The position numbers were made by a program, and so were the translations under genes. Below, in pieces: positions 5,702 through 13,630 of a stretch of DNA of 19,375 nt. Source of the DNA: an uncultured Neisseria sp. (GTDB taxonomy: Bacteria; Pseudomonadota; Gammaproteobacteria; Burkholderiales; Neisseriaceae); the NCBI GenBank assembly GCA_947097615.1, contig CAMURX010000007.1:1-19375 (forward strand), read 5' to 3'. Positions within the stretch are counted from its first letter, which is position 1, and each line of letters opens with the position of its first letter. The notes under the pieces were generated by a model. The model was not told the origin of the DNA and made no database searches. It was given only the letters and a program-made list of their open reading frames with translations.

Positions 5702-6445
5702 TCATTTTTTCCCTTTTATTTCAAATTCTTTAATCCATTCCCTCACAGTCTTCTCACTCAACAGCTGTTCGCTCTCATGCAATACGGTTCGCTGCCTCAT
5801 GGCGGCAATAACGGCGTTTTCATAGCTTTTCAGCAGTTGCCTGATTAATTCCGCCTTGCCGCCCCGTTCAAACCCCTTGTCTGCGCAGGCTTTCCATCTC
5901 GGGTAGGCCACCCTGTTTTTAAAATCCGTTTTGAACGATTTGGCAACGCCTGCGGCACGGGCGGCGGCGGCCTGTTTCGACTGTTTGTGCTGCCGGTTGC
6001 TTAACACGCTGCTCCCCCAAAAAGCGCAATCGGCCATCAGATAGGCCATATCCGCCGCTAGGGCGGCATATGCGGCTTTGTCTTCCCTGTCTGTTTCCCC
6101 CTCCCTGATGCTGTCTGTGTAGCCCGCAATCAGCATACAGCAGGCAACACGGGAAAACAGGGCTTCGCGCTCCCGTGCCTGTGTGTCAAACGTCAAGCCG
6201 CAGCGGCGCAGGAACAGGATGACTTGCCAGTTGCATTGCAGCAGACAGCGGTAATCCGACATATCGGGGCGGGGCATGCCGTCGGACAGGGCGGCGGCAC
6301 GGGCGGCCATAACTTCGCGCTCCATCGCCGCCGTATCGGGCAACAGCACGCGCAAAGCCTCGATATTGGCCGCATACACCGCCCGCACGCGCCCGTCTGT
6401 GTCCCAGTCTGCCAGTGCCGCAGCGTATTCAAACAAGCCTTTCAT
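5702..6445 (-). CDS. Unknown 247-residue protein following the integrase
   Basis: Begins MKGLFEYAAALADWDTDGRV; mostly helical, with CLLQCNWQVILFLRRCGLTF and ALFSRVACCMLIAGYTD in the middle and a charged C-terminal part (LSEKTVREWIKEFEIKGKK). No enzyme motif is evident. It starts 18 bp after the integrase stop and ends at a DUS-pair terminator, so it forms a two-gene unit with int. The ribosome site is weak (AAAGG about 14 bases upstream). In satellites this position often holds cargo or regulatory genes, but the sequence itself gives no function. Confidence 0.75.
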   Translation of the reverse strand: MKGLFEYAAALADWDTDGRVRAVYAANIEALRVLLPDTAAMEREVMAARAAALSDGMPRPDMSDYRCLLQCNWQVILFLRRCGLTFDTQAREREALFSRVACCMLIAGYTDSIREGETDREDKAAYAALAADMAYLMADCAFWGSSVLSNRQHKQSKQAAAARAAGVAKSFKTDFKNRVAYPRWKACADKGFERGGKAELIRQLLKSYENAVIAAMRQRTVLHESEQLLSEKTVREWIKEFEIKGKK

Positions 6446-6463
6446 CCGTCTGCCCCGCCTTTC

Positions 6464-7735
6464 TCAATCCCGCAACACCGCACGCGCCGCCTTTAAGGCT
6501 TCCGCCGCCAGTTCCTTTTCTGCTTCCCTATACCGCTCTTGCAGCCAGTCGGAATAAAAACAGGCGATTTCCCGCCGCTCTTGCAGCATATCGGCGCGGA
6601 AATACGCCCTGACGGTCTTGTCTTTCACGGTATGCCCCAATGCCTTGCGGATAACCTCCACGCCGCGCCTGTTTTCCGTCATGACGTCGGCAAACAAAGA
6701 CCTGAAACCGTGTTGTACCACCTTGCTTTTTCCCGCGTGCGTACCGTCGTAGCCCATCAGCTTGATGCGCTGGTTTATGGCGTTTTCCGAGATGGTCGGA
6801 TTGCCCCCGCCGCCTTTCCTGCCGCTGGGAAACAGATACTTTTGCCCGCCTGTGAGGGTATGCAGCTCTTTCAGCAGCTCGATAGTCCAGTCAGACAGCG
6901 GAATCAGGAAATCGTTGCTCTGCTTCATGTTTTCCTGCGGCATAAACCACGTTTTGCGCTCCCAGTCGATGTCTTCCCACCTGCCCAGCCTGAACGATTT
7001 GCTGCGCGTGGCCGTCAGCATGGAAAGCAGCAGGGCGAGGCGGACAACGGGGCTGCCGCCCGTTTGCAGATAACTTTTAAAAAACTCTTTAACCTCGTTT
7101 TGCGGCAAGGCGGGCTGGTGTTCTTCCCTGTATTGCGTCAGGTTGCGGCTTAGTTTGGCAGTGGGATTGAACTCAATCAGCCCCGCCGTGGCCGCGTAAT
7201 CGAACACTTGGCTGGCCGTTTGCAGCACTTTGACCGCTTCCGCAGGAATGCCCTTGCCGTTCAGATGCTCCACAAAAGCCGCCATATCGGGGCGCGTCAG
7301 GTCTGTAATGTCCCTGTCCCCTATCAGGGGATAAATATGCCTGTCCAGCCGCCCCCTGATGTTGGACGCCGTCTTGGCCGCCAGCTTGGGCGCGTAAACG
7401 GCAAACCATGCTTCCGCCACGGCACGGAACAGGTGGCTGTCCGTTCCCGTGGCGCGGCGTTTGGCCTTGCGTTCGGCGGCCGGGTTAATTCCCTCCCGCA
7501 GCATATCCCTGTAATGCTGCCCTGCCGCCCGCGCTTCGGTCAGCGAGATTTCGGGATAGCGGCCTATGCTCTCAATCTGTTCTTTCTTCCGCCCCGCTTC
7601 GTCCACCCGATACCTGAAATGCCACAGCCGCGCCCCGTTGGGCTTTACCAGCAGATACAGGCCGCCGCCGTCTGAAAGTTTGTAAGGCTTGTCCTGCGGC
7701 TTGGCATTTCTTACGCGCATATCCGTCAACTTCAT
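6464..7735 (-). CDS. P4-type tyrosine recombinase (integrase)
   Basis: A 423-residue integrase for site-specific recombination between element and tRNA gene. N-terminal arm-binding domain (DUF4102-type): VRNAKPQDKPYKLSDGGGLY then VKPNGARLWHFRYR. Central core-binding domain from about residue 105. Catalytic domain: Arg I in LLSMLTATRSKSFRLGRWED, His/Arg II in VQHGFRSLFADVMT, third histidine in KALGHTVKDKTV, and the tyrosine nucleophile in VRAYFRAD. All expected catalytic residues appear present. ATG 7735 gives the usual MKLTDMRVRNAKP start; the ribosome site is weak. An uptake sequence (7667-7676) encodes part of KLSDGGG. Five repeated sites between the gene and the tRNA are candidate arm sites. 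Confidence 0.95.
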   Translation of the reverse strand: MKLTDMRVRNAKPQDKPYKLSDGGGLYLLVKPNGARLWHFRYRVDEAGRKKEQIESIGRYPEISLTEARAAGQHYRDMLREGINPAAERKAKRRATGTDSHLFRAVAEAWFAVYAPKLAAKTASNIRGRLDRHIYPLIGDRDITDLTRPDMAAFVEHLNGKGIPAEAVKVLQTASQVFDYAATAGLIEFNPTAKLSRNLTQYREEHQPALPQNEVKEFFKSYLQTGGSPVVRLALLLSMLTATRSKSFRLGRWEDIDWERKTWFMPQENMKQSNDFLIPLSDWTIELLKELHTLTGGQKYLFPSGRKGGGGNPTISENAINQRIKLMGYDGTHAGKSKVVQHGFRSLFADVMTENRRGVEVIRKALGHTVKDKTVRAYFRADMLQERREIACFYSDWLQERYREAEKELAAEALKAARAVLRD

Positions 7736-7747
7736 GGGAGAAACTCG

Positions 7748-8256
7748 TTTTTGGGTAACAGAAAAAAGCCCGAAATCCCCAACCGGCAAGGCTTGCGGGC
7801 GGATTTTGGGTATCGCGTCCGCCACACGCGGGCAAATCCGCCGCCAAGGCCGTGCGCGGGGCTGTTTTTTGGGTATCGGTAGGGCAACAGGTTATCGGTC
7901 AGGCTGGGAAGCCGTTATTCCGTAGGGCTTGAAAGAAGAAACAGCAGCAGCCGACAGGCGTCGAAGCAGGCGGCTTTAAATCGGCGTATCCCTTTCGCCA
8001 TGCGCCCGAATACAGGCAAAAGCCTTGATATACGGCACATTGCATCGGCGGCGGCGCATCGAAGGGTTACAGCCTTTCCCCGGCCATCGGACACCAGCAG
8101 CAGGCGGGCGCGTCGCAAAGCAGACGGGCGGGCTTTTTCGGCTGAAATTTCATAAGATACTATTTAATTAAAATCAAATAGTTATGAAAAACCTCCTATG
8201 ATTTTCCGCCTTTTTGCCGCCTTTGCTGGTGTCGATACCCACTAAAATACCCAAAA
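7748..8256. repeat. Repeated TTTTGGGTAtC sites, candidate integrase arm sites
   Basis: Plus-strand copies at 7749-7757 (TTTTGGGTA), 7804-7814 and 7867-7877 (both TTTTGGGTATC). Inverted copies at 8247-8256 (TTTTGGGTAT on the minus strand) and 8234-8247 (TTTTAGTGGGTATC, a variant). They flank a 350-bp stretch between int and the tRNA, as arm-type sites do in attL of tyrosine-recombinase elements. Function is inferred. Confidence 0.55.
7878..8233. other. Intergenic stretch between integrase and tRNA
   Basis: No convincing gene. A minus-strand frame 7915-8118 (67 codons, TTG start; RRARLLLVSDGRGKAVTL...) and a 28-codon frame from ATG 8153 overlap each other. Neither has a proper ribosome site, though AGGAGG occurs near 8190-8195 on the minus strand about 35 bases before ATG 8153. 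Positions 8150-8190 are A/T-rich and could hold a promoter. Confidence 0.4.
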
Positions 8257-8301
8257 TTTTTTGTTGCTTCAAGTGGAATCAGGGAGATTTCAGAAGACGA
8301 T

Positions 8302-8330
8302 AAAAAAGCCTTGAAACGGATTCAAGGCTT
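8302..8330 (-). terminator. Intrinsic terminator downstream of tRNA-Arg
   Basis: On the minus strand a perfect 10-bp stem AAGCCTTGAA / TTCAAGGCTT with the 5-nt loop TCCGT is followed by a T run (8307-8302). It lies about 70 bp past the tRNA 3' end and would end that transcript. Confidence 0.75.
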
Positions 8331-8401
8331 GATGGATAAGGGATTTTGTAGACTTACGGAGATGGCTGTAACTTCTGTGGATAACTCCGTTTTTCGATGT
8401 T

Positions 8402-8476
8402 TGGCCTCGCCGACAGGAATCGAACCTGTATTTTACGCTTAGGAGGCATACGTTCTATCCGTTGAACTACGGCGAG
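8402..8476 (-). tRNA. tRNA-Arg (anticodon CCU)
   Basis: The folded cloverleaf is complete: acceptor stem CTCGCCG with CGGCGAG, discriminator G, encoded CCA (8404-8402); D stem GTTC/GAAC; anticodon stem TATGC/GCGTA (one T-G pair) with loop CTCCTAA, anticodon CCT; T stem ACAGG/CCTGT with loop TTCGATT. It reads AGG codons. The integrative element lies on its 3' side, the usual target side of tyrosine integrases, so the attachment core is probably within its 3' half. The gene itself remains intact. The matching far att copy is not in the window. Confidence 0.95.
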
Positions 8477-8508
8477 GTGTGGAAAATCAAATTTTGAAAA
8501 ACAGGTGT

Positions 8509-9483
8509 TTATGATACACGCGCCAATGATTCTTCGGCCAGTTGGCGCATGGCGCGGGTTACTTCGTTGTCGGGCAGGTTTTGCAGGCAGGCGAGGGCTT
8601 GGTCTACGGCTTTGCGCGCCTGTTGCGCAGCGTAGGCGAGCGCGTCGGAGGCAGCGACATGGGCATGGATTTGTGCGAAGCGGCTGCGGTCGGCGTTTTG
8701 CAGGGCGTCGCGCACGTCCTGCGCGGCTTCGGGGCTGCCTTGGCGCATCAGGTAAATCAGCGGCAGGGTGGGTTTGCCTTCGGCCAGGTCGTCGCCGACG
8801 TTTTTGCCGATTTCGGCCGGGTCGCCGCAGTAGTCGAGAATGTCGTCGACGATTTGGAAGGCGGTGCCGACATACATGCCGTAGTCGCGCAGGGCGGCTT
8901 CCTGCTGCGGCGTGGCGCCTGCCAGTATCGCGCCGACTTGGGCGGCGGCTTCAAAGAGCTTGGCGGTTTTGTATTGGATCACGCGGACGTATTCTTCTTC
9001 GCTGATATCGGTGTTGCCGATGTTCATCAGCTGCATCACTTCGCCCTCGGCGATGATGTTGGTGGCATCGGCCATGACTTCGAGGATTTTCATGCTGCCC
9101 GAGCCGACCATCAGTTGGAAGGCGCGGGTATATAAGAAGTCGCCGACCAAAACGGCGGCGGCGTTGCCGAACAGGTTGTTGGCCGTTTCGCGACCGCGCC
9201 GCATATCGCTTTCGTCGACTACATCGTCGTGCAGCAGTGTGGAGGTGTGGATGAATTCCACCATCGCGGCAAGGGAGTAGAGTTTGTCGTCGTCGTATCC
9301 CAGCGCTTTGCCCGCCAAAATGGTGATAATCGGCCGCAAACGCTTACCGCCCGCACCGATGATGTAGTTGCCTATCTGCGAAATCAGGGCGACTTCCGAC
9401 TGTACCGCGCGTTCGACCACCTGATTGACGCGGCCAAGGTCGGCGGCAAGGTTTTGTTGGAAATAGGGCAGATGTTCGAGCAT
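8509..9483 (-). CDS. ispB: Octaprenyl diphosphate synthase
   Basis: Trans-polyprenyl synthase that makes the C40 side chain of ubiquinone from farnesyl and isopentenyl diphosphate. The 324 residues match the family (E. coli IspB 323). Seen: GGKRLRP (45-51), first Asp-rich motif [15 protein letters not shown] (D86, D87, D90), and second Asp-rich motif [11 protein letters not shown] (D213, D214, D217). ATG 9483 ([12 protein letters not shown]) is the family start; an upstream extension of the frame is not conserved. It has no strong ribosome site. It is divergent from rplU-rpmA, the conserved arrangement in beta- and gamma-proteobacteria. A promoter with an extended -10 lies about 60 bp upstream. 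Confidence 0.96.
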   Translation of the reverse strand: MLEHLPYFQQNLAADLGRVNQVVERAVQSEVALISQIGNYIIGAGGKRLRPIITILAGKALGYDDDKLYSLAAMVEFIHTSTLLHDDVVDESDMRRGRETANNLFGNAAAVLVGDFLYTRAFQLMVGSGSMKILEVMADATNIIAEGEVMQLMNIGNTDISEEEYVRVIQYKTAKLFEAAAQVGAILAGATPQQEAALRDYGMYVGTAFQIVDDILDYCGDPAEIGKNVGDDLAEGKPTLPLIYLMRQGSPEAAQDVRDALQNADRSRFAQIHAHVAASDALAYAAQQARKAVDQALACLQNLPDNEVTRAMRQLAEESLARVS

Positions 9484-9540
9484 GGCGGTATCGGCGGCGG
9501 GAAAGTTGCTGCGCGGCGGGCAGAAGTCGGAAAGCGCGGG

Positions 9541-9549
9541 ATTATAGCA
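9541..9549 (-). promoter_or_regulatory. ispB promoter, extended -10
   Basis: On the minus strand TGCTATAAT (9549-9541) is an extended -10 with a consensus hexamer, about 58 bp before the ispB start. No good -35 box is seen; a DUS (AGGCCGTCTGAAAA in plus sense, from 9552) occupies the -35 to -20 zone. Confidence 0.6.
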
Positions 9550-9609
9550 CAAAGGCCGTCTGAAAACGGGAGTCTGGGCAGACGGGCGGTGATACGTGCG
9601 CCATACGGT

Positions 9610-9638
9610 TTGACAAAACAGACACTTGCCCATAGAAT
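9610..9638 (+). promoter_or_regulatory. rplU-rpmA promoter
   Basis: TTGACA (9610-9615), 17-bp spacer, TAGAAT (9633-9638): a near-consensus sigma70 promoter about 65 bp before rplU, as expected for a ribosomal protein operon. Confidence 0.8.
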
Positions 9639-9702
9639 ACGCCATTTCGCGCATGGTGCGCGGAATTTTTGTTTAACCGAAATCCCATTTATGGAGTTGA
9701 GT

Positions 9703-10011
9703 ATGTACGCGGTCGTAAAAACCGGCGGCAAACAATACAAAGTTGCCGTTGGCGAAAAATTGAAAGTAGAACAGATACCTGCCGAACTCGACAGCCAAAT
9801 CGAACTGACTGAAGTTTTGATGATTGCTGACGGCGAATCTGTAAAAGTAGGCGCGCCCTTTATCGAAGGCGCGAAAGTAACGGCCAAAGTAGTGGCGCAC
9901 GGCCGCGGCGAGAAAATCCGCATTTTCAAAATGCGCCGCCGCAAACACTACCAGAAACGCCAGGGCCACCGCCAGAATTTCACCCAAATCGAAATCGTGG
10001 CCATCGCCTAA
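9703..10011 (+). CDS. rplU: Large ribosomal subunit protein bL21
   Basis: Binds 23S rRNA in the 50S subunit. 102 residues, the normal length. Begins [20 protein letters not shown] and has the diagnostic [20 protein letters not shown] rRNA-binding signature followed by [15 protein letters not shown] 9703 follows GGAG (9693-9696). First gene of the rplU-rpmA operon, 28 bp before rpmA. Confidence 0.98.
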   Translation: MYAVVKTGGKQYKVAVGEKLKVEQIPAELDSQIELTEVLMIADGESVKVGAPFIEGAKVTAKVVAHGRGEKIRIFKMRRRKHYQKRQGHRQNFTQIEIVAIA

Positions 10012-10039
10012 TTTCTAATCCAAGTCAGGAGTATCCAAC

Positions 10040-10315
10040 ATGGCAAGTAAAAAAGCAGGCGGCAGCACCCGCAACGGCCGCGATTCCGAAGCCAAACGCT
10101 TGGGCGTGAAAGCCTACGGCAACGAGCTAATTCCCGCAGGTTCCATCATCGTGCGCCAGCGCGGCACCAAATTCCACGCAGGCGACAACGTCGGCATGGG
10201 CAAAGACCACACCCTGTTCGCCAAAGTCGACGGTTATGTGGAATTTGCCGTCAAAGGCCGTCTGAACCGCAAAACCGTGAGCGTGCGCCCCTACACCGGC
10301 GCGGAAGAAGCGTAA
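10040..10315 (+). CDS. rpmA: Large ribosomal subunit protein bL27
   Basis: A 50S protein whose N-terminal tail reaches the peptidyl-transferase centre. 91 residues; begins [20 protein letters not shown] and contains [20 protein letters not shown]. No N-terminal cleavage motif of the Firmicute type. AGGAG lies 8-9 bases before ATG 10040. An uptake sequence encodes KGRLN near the C-terminus (plus strand around 10256-10265), showing DUS inside an essential ribosomal gene. A terminator follows; obgE, which often follows rpmA, is not next here. Confidence 0.98.
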   Translation: MASKKAGGSTRNGRDSEAKRLGVKAYGNELIPAGSIIVRQRGTKFHAGDNVGMGKDHTLFAKVDGYVEFAVKGRLNRKTVSVRPYTGAEEA

Positions 10316-10335
10316 ACGGCAGACAGTATGCAGCG

Positions 10336-10360
10336 AACCCGTCCTTTGGGCGGGTTTTTT
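10336..10360 (+). terminator. rpmA intrinsic terminator
   Basis: Stem AACCCGTCC / GGGCGGGTT (one G-T pair) with a 3-nt loop, followed by six T, 20 bp after the rpmA stop. Confidence 0.9.
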
Positions 10361-10675
10361 GTGTCTTGCCGCCGCCCGCGGCGCTTCGGGTATCGGCAGC
10401 ATGCGCTGTCTTTCACCGATAACTTGGAGGCCGTCTGAAGCTTGGAGGCCGACTTCAAAACCAACCGAACGCCGCATGGCGAAAACGGGGCAGCCGAAAG
10501 ACACAAATGCGCCTGCCCGCATCCCGTTCCGCCACGTTTTCAGACTGCCTCCCACGCCGCAGATGCACACGGCGCCACGCTATAATGCAGGCCGTCTGAA
10601 ACACGTTTTGCCCGCCTTGTCGCAACCCTGTTTTCAGACGGCCTATCCGTCATTTCTTTCCGACACCTTTCCCGA
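10361..10675 (+). promoter_or_regulatory. Gene-free spacer with DUS copies and the pglD promoter
   Basis: No gene seen. Contains a DUS at about 10430-10439, a one-mismatch copy (minus sense, about 10540-10550), and an inverted pair AGGCCGTCTGAAA (from 10589) and TTTTCAGACGGCCT (10630-10643) with a 28-nt gap and no T run. TATAAT at 10581-10586 is a consensus -10 without a clear -35; a transcript starting near 10593 would carry the inverted pair in its leader, about 40 bp before pglD. Confidence 0.5.
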
Positions 10676-12580
10676 ATGATGCTCGAAACCCTGCTGGCGC
10701 TGCCGCGCAATGTGAAAAAACTGCTGTTTGTCGTCCACGACATCCTGCTGGTTTTCTGCGCCTTCTGGTTTACCCAAAGCCTGAAAGCCGATTACGACAA
10801 CGAATGGGCCGACCCCGCCAACTGGTATGCGCTGGCCGCCACCACCACCTTCACCGTGCTGCTCTTCGTGCGGCTGGGGCTTTACCGCGCGGTAACGCGC
10901 TACATCAGCCTGCGCATACTCGCCGTCGCCCTATTCGGCAGCTTTGCCTCCATGCTGGCGTTTTTTTTCAGCGTGCTGCTGTTCGAGCGCCAGCTGCGCC
11001 TCGCCCTGCCCGTGGTGTTTTTCTTCCTGATGGTGGTGCTGATTGCCGGTTCGCGCCTGCTGCTGCGGCTGATGCTTACCGAGCGCAGCGAGCGCCACGG
11101 CGCGGCGGCGGTAATTATCTACGGCGCGGGACAGTCGGGGCGGCAGCTGGCCGAAGCGGTGCGGCAGGTGCACGAATACCGCCCCGCCGCCTTTGTCGAC
11201 GACAATCCGCGCCTGCAAAACACCACCGTCAGCGACCTGCCCGTGTTCGCCCCCGCAGAAATCGAACGGCTGATCAGACAATACGGCATCCGCAAAATCC
11301 TCCTCGCCATCCCCAGCGCGGGCGCGCAACAGCGACGCGACATCCTGCGCCGCCTCGAAGCCTATCCCTGCGAAGTGCTCGCCATACCCGGCATGAAAGA
11401 CCTGGTCGACGGACGCATCCACACCGGCGTATTGAAAAAAATCTCCGCCGCCGACCTTTTGGGACGCGAACCCGTCGCCCCGCTCCCCGACCTGATGGCG
11501 CGCGACATCGCGGGCAAAAGCGTGATGGTCACCGGCGCGGGCGGCTCTATCGGTTCGGAGCTGTGCCGCCAGATTATCTCTCTTGCGCCCGCGCGGCTGG
11601 TGCTGTTCGAGCTGTCGGAATTTTCCCTCTACACCATCGAGCGCGAGCTGGCCGAATGGCGGCAGCAGCACGGCGGCGGCTGCGAAATCCTGCCGCTTTT
11701 AGGCTCGGTGCAGGACGAAGGCCGTCTGAAAAGCGTCATGACCGCCTTCGCTGTCGACACCATCTACCACGCTGCCGCCTACAAACACGTCCCCATGGTT
11801 GCCCTCAATACCGTCGAAGGCGTGCGCAACAACCTTTTCGGTACACTCGCCTGCGCCCGCGCCGCACAAGAAAGCGGCGTCTCCACCTTCGTCCTGATTT
11901 CCACCGACAAGGCCGTGCGCCCCACTAACACCATGGGCGCGAGCAAACGCATGGCCGAACTCGTCTTGCAGGCGCTCGCCGCCGAACCCGCCTGCCGCAC
12001 CCGTTTTTGTATGGTGCGCTTCGGCAACGTGCTCGGCTCGTCCGGCTCCGTCGTCCCCGCCTTTGAAAAACAAATCGCCGCCGGCGGCCCCGTCACCCTC
12101 ACCCATCCCGACATCACCCGCTATTTCATGACCATCCCCGAAGCCGCCCAACTCGTTATCCAGGCCGGCGCGATGGGCAAAGGCGGTGACGTGTTTGTGC
12201 TCGATATGGGCGAGTCCGTCAAAATCATCGACCTCGCCCGCCAAATGATCCGCCTCTCCGGCCTCGAAGTGAAAGACGACGCCTGCCCGCAGGGTGACAT
12301 CGAAATCCGCATCACCGGCCTACGCCCCGGCGAAAAACTCTACGAAGAACTGCTGATCGGCGACAACGCCGCCCCCACCGGTCACCCGCGCATCCTCACC
12401 GCCAGCGAAACCATGCTGCCCTGGCCGCAGCTCTGTGTTTTGCTCGACCAAATCGCCGCCGCCTGCGACCGCGGCGACCAGCCCGAAATCCGCCGCCTCC
12501 TGCTCGCCGCCCCCGCCGCCTTCAAGCCGCAAGACGGCCTGTGCGACCTGGTGTGGACGGCACAGCACGGGAAAGGCTGA
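10676..12580 (+). CDS. pglD: Membrane-bound UDP-GlcNAc 4,6-dehydratase
   Basis: Converts UDP-N-acetylglucosamine to the 4-keto-6-deoxy sugar, first step to the bacillosamine-type sugar of neisserial O-linked protein glycosylation (PglD; homologue of Campylobacter PglF, CapD/WbpM family). 634 residues. Four hydrophobic segments fill the first ~140 residues (LLFVVHDILLVFCAFWF, TTTFTVLLFVRLGLY, LAVALFGSFASMLAFFFSVL, LALPVVFFFLMVVLIAG). A CoA-binding-like Rossmann domain begins at VIIYGAGQSGRQ (~150). The catalytic SDR domain has TGAGGSIGSE (286-295), STDKAV (409-414) and MGASK (420-424), where the family has a Met in place of the usual SDR Tyr. GEKLYEEL is near the C-terminus. A DUS encodes EGRLKS. 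The other pgl genes are not adjacent. Confidence 0.9.
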   Translation: MMLETLLALPRNVKKLLFVVHDILLVFCAFWFTQSLKADYDNEWADPANWYALAATTTFTVLLFVRLGLYRAVTRYISLRILAVALFGSFASMLAFFFSVLLFERQLRLALPVVFFFLMVVLIAGSRLLLRLMLTERSERHGAAAVIIYGAGQSGRQLAEAVRQVHEYRPAAFVDDNPRLQNTTVSDLPVFAPAEIERLIRQYGIRKILLAIPSAGAQQRRDILRRLEAYPCEVLAIPGMKDLVDGRIHTGVLKKISAADLLGREPVAPLPDLMARDIAGKSVMVTGAGGSIGSELCRQIISLAPARLVLFELSEFSLYTIERELAEWRQQHGGGCEILPLLGSVQDEGRLKSVMTAFAVDTIYHAAAYKHVPMVALNTVEGVRNNLFGTLACARAAQESGVSTFVLISTDKAVRPTNTMGASKRMAELVLQALAAEPACRTRFCMVRFGNVLGSSGSVVPAFEKQIAAGGPVTLTHPDITRYFMTIPEAAQLVIQAGAMGKGGDVFVLDMGESVKIIDLARQMIRLSGLEVKDDACPQGDIEIRITGLRPGEKLYEELLIGDNAAPTGHPRILTASETMLPWPQLCVLLDQIAAACDRGDQPEIRRLLLAAPAAFKPQDGLCDLVWTAQHGKG

Positions 12581-12592
12581 ACACAAGGCATC

Positions 12593-12636
12593 AGGCCGTC
12601 TGAAAACCTGTTTTCCGTTTTTCAGACGGCCTTTTT
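12593..12636. terminator. DUS-pair terminator between pglD and the desaturase gene
   Basis: AGGCCGTCTGAAAA (12593-12606) and TTTTCAGACGGCCT (12619-12632) form a 14-bp stem with a 12-nt loop and T run to 12636, between convergent genes; it can serve both. Confidence 0.85.
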
Positions 12637-12640
12637 GCGT

Positions 12641-13558
12641 TTACACAATATCCCGTTCGCGAAAGCGTGGGAAGTTTTCGAGGCGGCGGGGGCCGCGCAG
12701 GCAGGCGAGCCAGACGGTGAAAAAGGCGGGGCCGCGGGCGGGGCGACGGGGCAGTTCGTACCAGGGCAGATCGGGGTGGCGGTGGTGGGTGAGGTGCAGG
12801 TGGTAGTTGAGGAAGACGAGGCGCAGCCAGCGCGGAACATAGAGGTTCCATGCGCCGTTGTGTTTGTCGAGCGGCGAGAAGGCGTGGTCGGTGTATTGCA
12901 GCGAGCTCCACGCGAGGGCGAAGGCGGCGTAGCAGGCGAGCCAGCCCGTCCATGTCCAGCCCAGCGTCCATGCCCAGAAAAGCTGCCATGCGGCTGCGCC
13001 GAGCACTTCGAGGCGGGCGGCGGCGGGCAGGCTGTCGAGTGCGCCGATGTAGTCGTCGGCGCCGGTCTGCACGCCGCCGCGTTGGCCGAAGGCGCGGATC
13101 AGGGCGCGGCGGACGGCGGCGGGGGTGAGGGCGTAGACGAGCACGCCGAGGGCGGAGACGAACCAGTAAACGCCGGTGTAGATGGCGTACCACTGGGCGT
13201 ATTTCAGCCACAGGACGTCGCCTTCGTGCAGGATGTCGAACTGTTCGGAGGCGGAGCGGTTGTTGCGGTGGTGGGTGAGGTGGAAGACGCGCTGGACGGC
13301 GAGGCCGGTGGGAAACCATGCCGCCGCCAGTCGGCCGCACCATTCGTTCAGACGGCCTCCCCGCCCGTTGGCGGCGGGGGCGAACACGCCGTGCACGCAT
13401 TCGTGCAGCAGGGCGAAGACGGTGTTGTTGCTGAGGGCAAACAGCAGCGCGGCGGCGACGGCAACCGGCCACGGCGCGTGCGAGGCGGCGGTGAGCAGGG
13501 CGAGGTTGGCGCAGGAGGCGGCGGCGAGGATGAGGAGGTTGCGGGCGATGGGGGTCAT
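12641..13558 (-). CDS. Membrane fatty-acid desaturase/hydroxylase-like protein
   Basis: An integral membrane di-iron enzyme family. 305 residues with the three histidine boxes: HECVH (52-56), HLTHH (93-97) and HLHLTHHRH (253-261). Hydrophobic stretches near residues 8-25, 30-50, 125-145 and 187-215 give about four membrane spans, with boxes on the cytoplasmic side. Substrate is not evident; acyl chains of membrane lipids or a carotenoid-like substrate are possible. It is followed on the same strand (upstream in transcription) by a Rieske oxygenase 72 bp away, suggesting a shared pathway. A DUS in coding sequence gives GGRLNEW. Start ATG 13558 has only a weak ribosome site. Confidence 0.85.
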   Translation of the reverse strand: MTPIARNLLILAAASCANLALLTAASHAPWPVAVAAALLFALSNNTVFALLHECVHGVFAPAANGRGGRLNEWCGRLAAAWFPTGLAVQRVFHLTHHRNNRSASEQFDILHEGDVLWLKYAQWYAIYTGVYWFVSALGVLVYALTPAAVRRALIRAFGQRGGVQTGADDYIGALDSLPAAARLEVLGAAAWQLFWAWTLGWTWTGWLACYAAFALAWSSLQYTDHAFSPLDKHNGAWNLYVPRWLRLVFLNYHLHLTHHRHPDLPWYELPRRPARGPAFFTVWLACLRGPRRLENFPRFRERDIV

Positions 13559-13580
13559 GGCGGTTTTGTGGCGGGAGGCC

Positions 13581-13620
13581 GTTCCCGCCTTCGCGGGAAT
13601 GACGTTTCTGAAAATCCCGG
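13581..13620. repeat. dRS3-like neisserial repeat
   Basis: GTTCCC-N8-GGGAAT (13581-13600) differs by one base from the neisserial dRS3 core ATTCCC-N8-GGGAAT; it is followed by GACGTTTCTGAAAATCC. A diverged second copy with the same flank is at 15286-15322. Confidence 0.6.
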
Positions 13621-13630
13621 CAGACGGGGA

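Larger units (their letters stand above)
1..8401 (-). mobile_element. P4-like integrative element at tRNA-Arg (left end outside window)
   Basis: An island with the gene set of P4-like satellites: a P4-type tyrosine integrase next to a tRNA 3' end, an AlpA-type regulator, a zinc-finger/Toprim primase and a DUF927 helicase-like gene, all on the minus strand and mostly overlapping by a few bases. No capsid, tail or terminase genes are visible here, which fits a satellite or plasmid-like island, but the far end is not seen. The element carries about ten GCCGTCTGAA copies (for example 2224, 2275, 3600, 3751, 3763, 4089), several coding for SDGL peptides, so it has probably lived long in DUS-rich Neisseria. 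Primase and DUF927 are both interrupted, so autonomous replication is probably lost. Confidence 0.85.

Noticed and set aside
7915..8118. 67-codon minus-strand frame between int and tRNA
   Set aside because: TTG start without a ribosome site, Arg/Leu-rich composition; not strong enough to call a gene.
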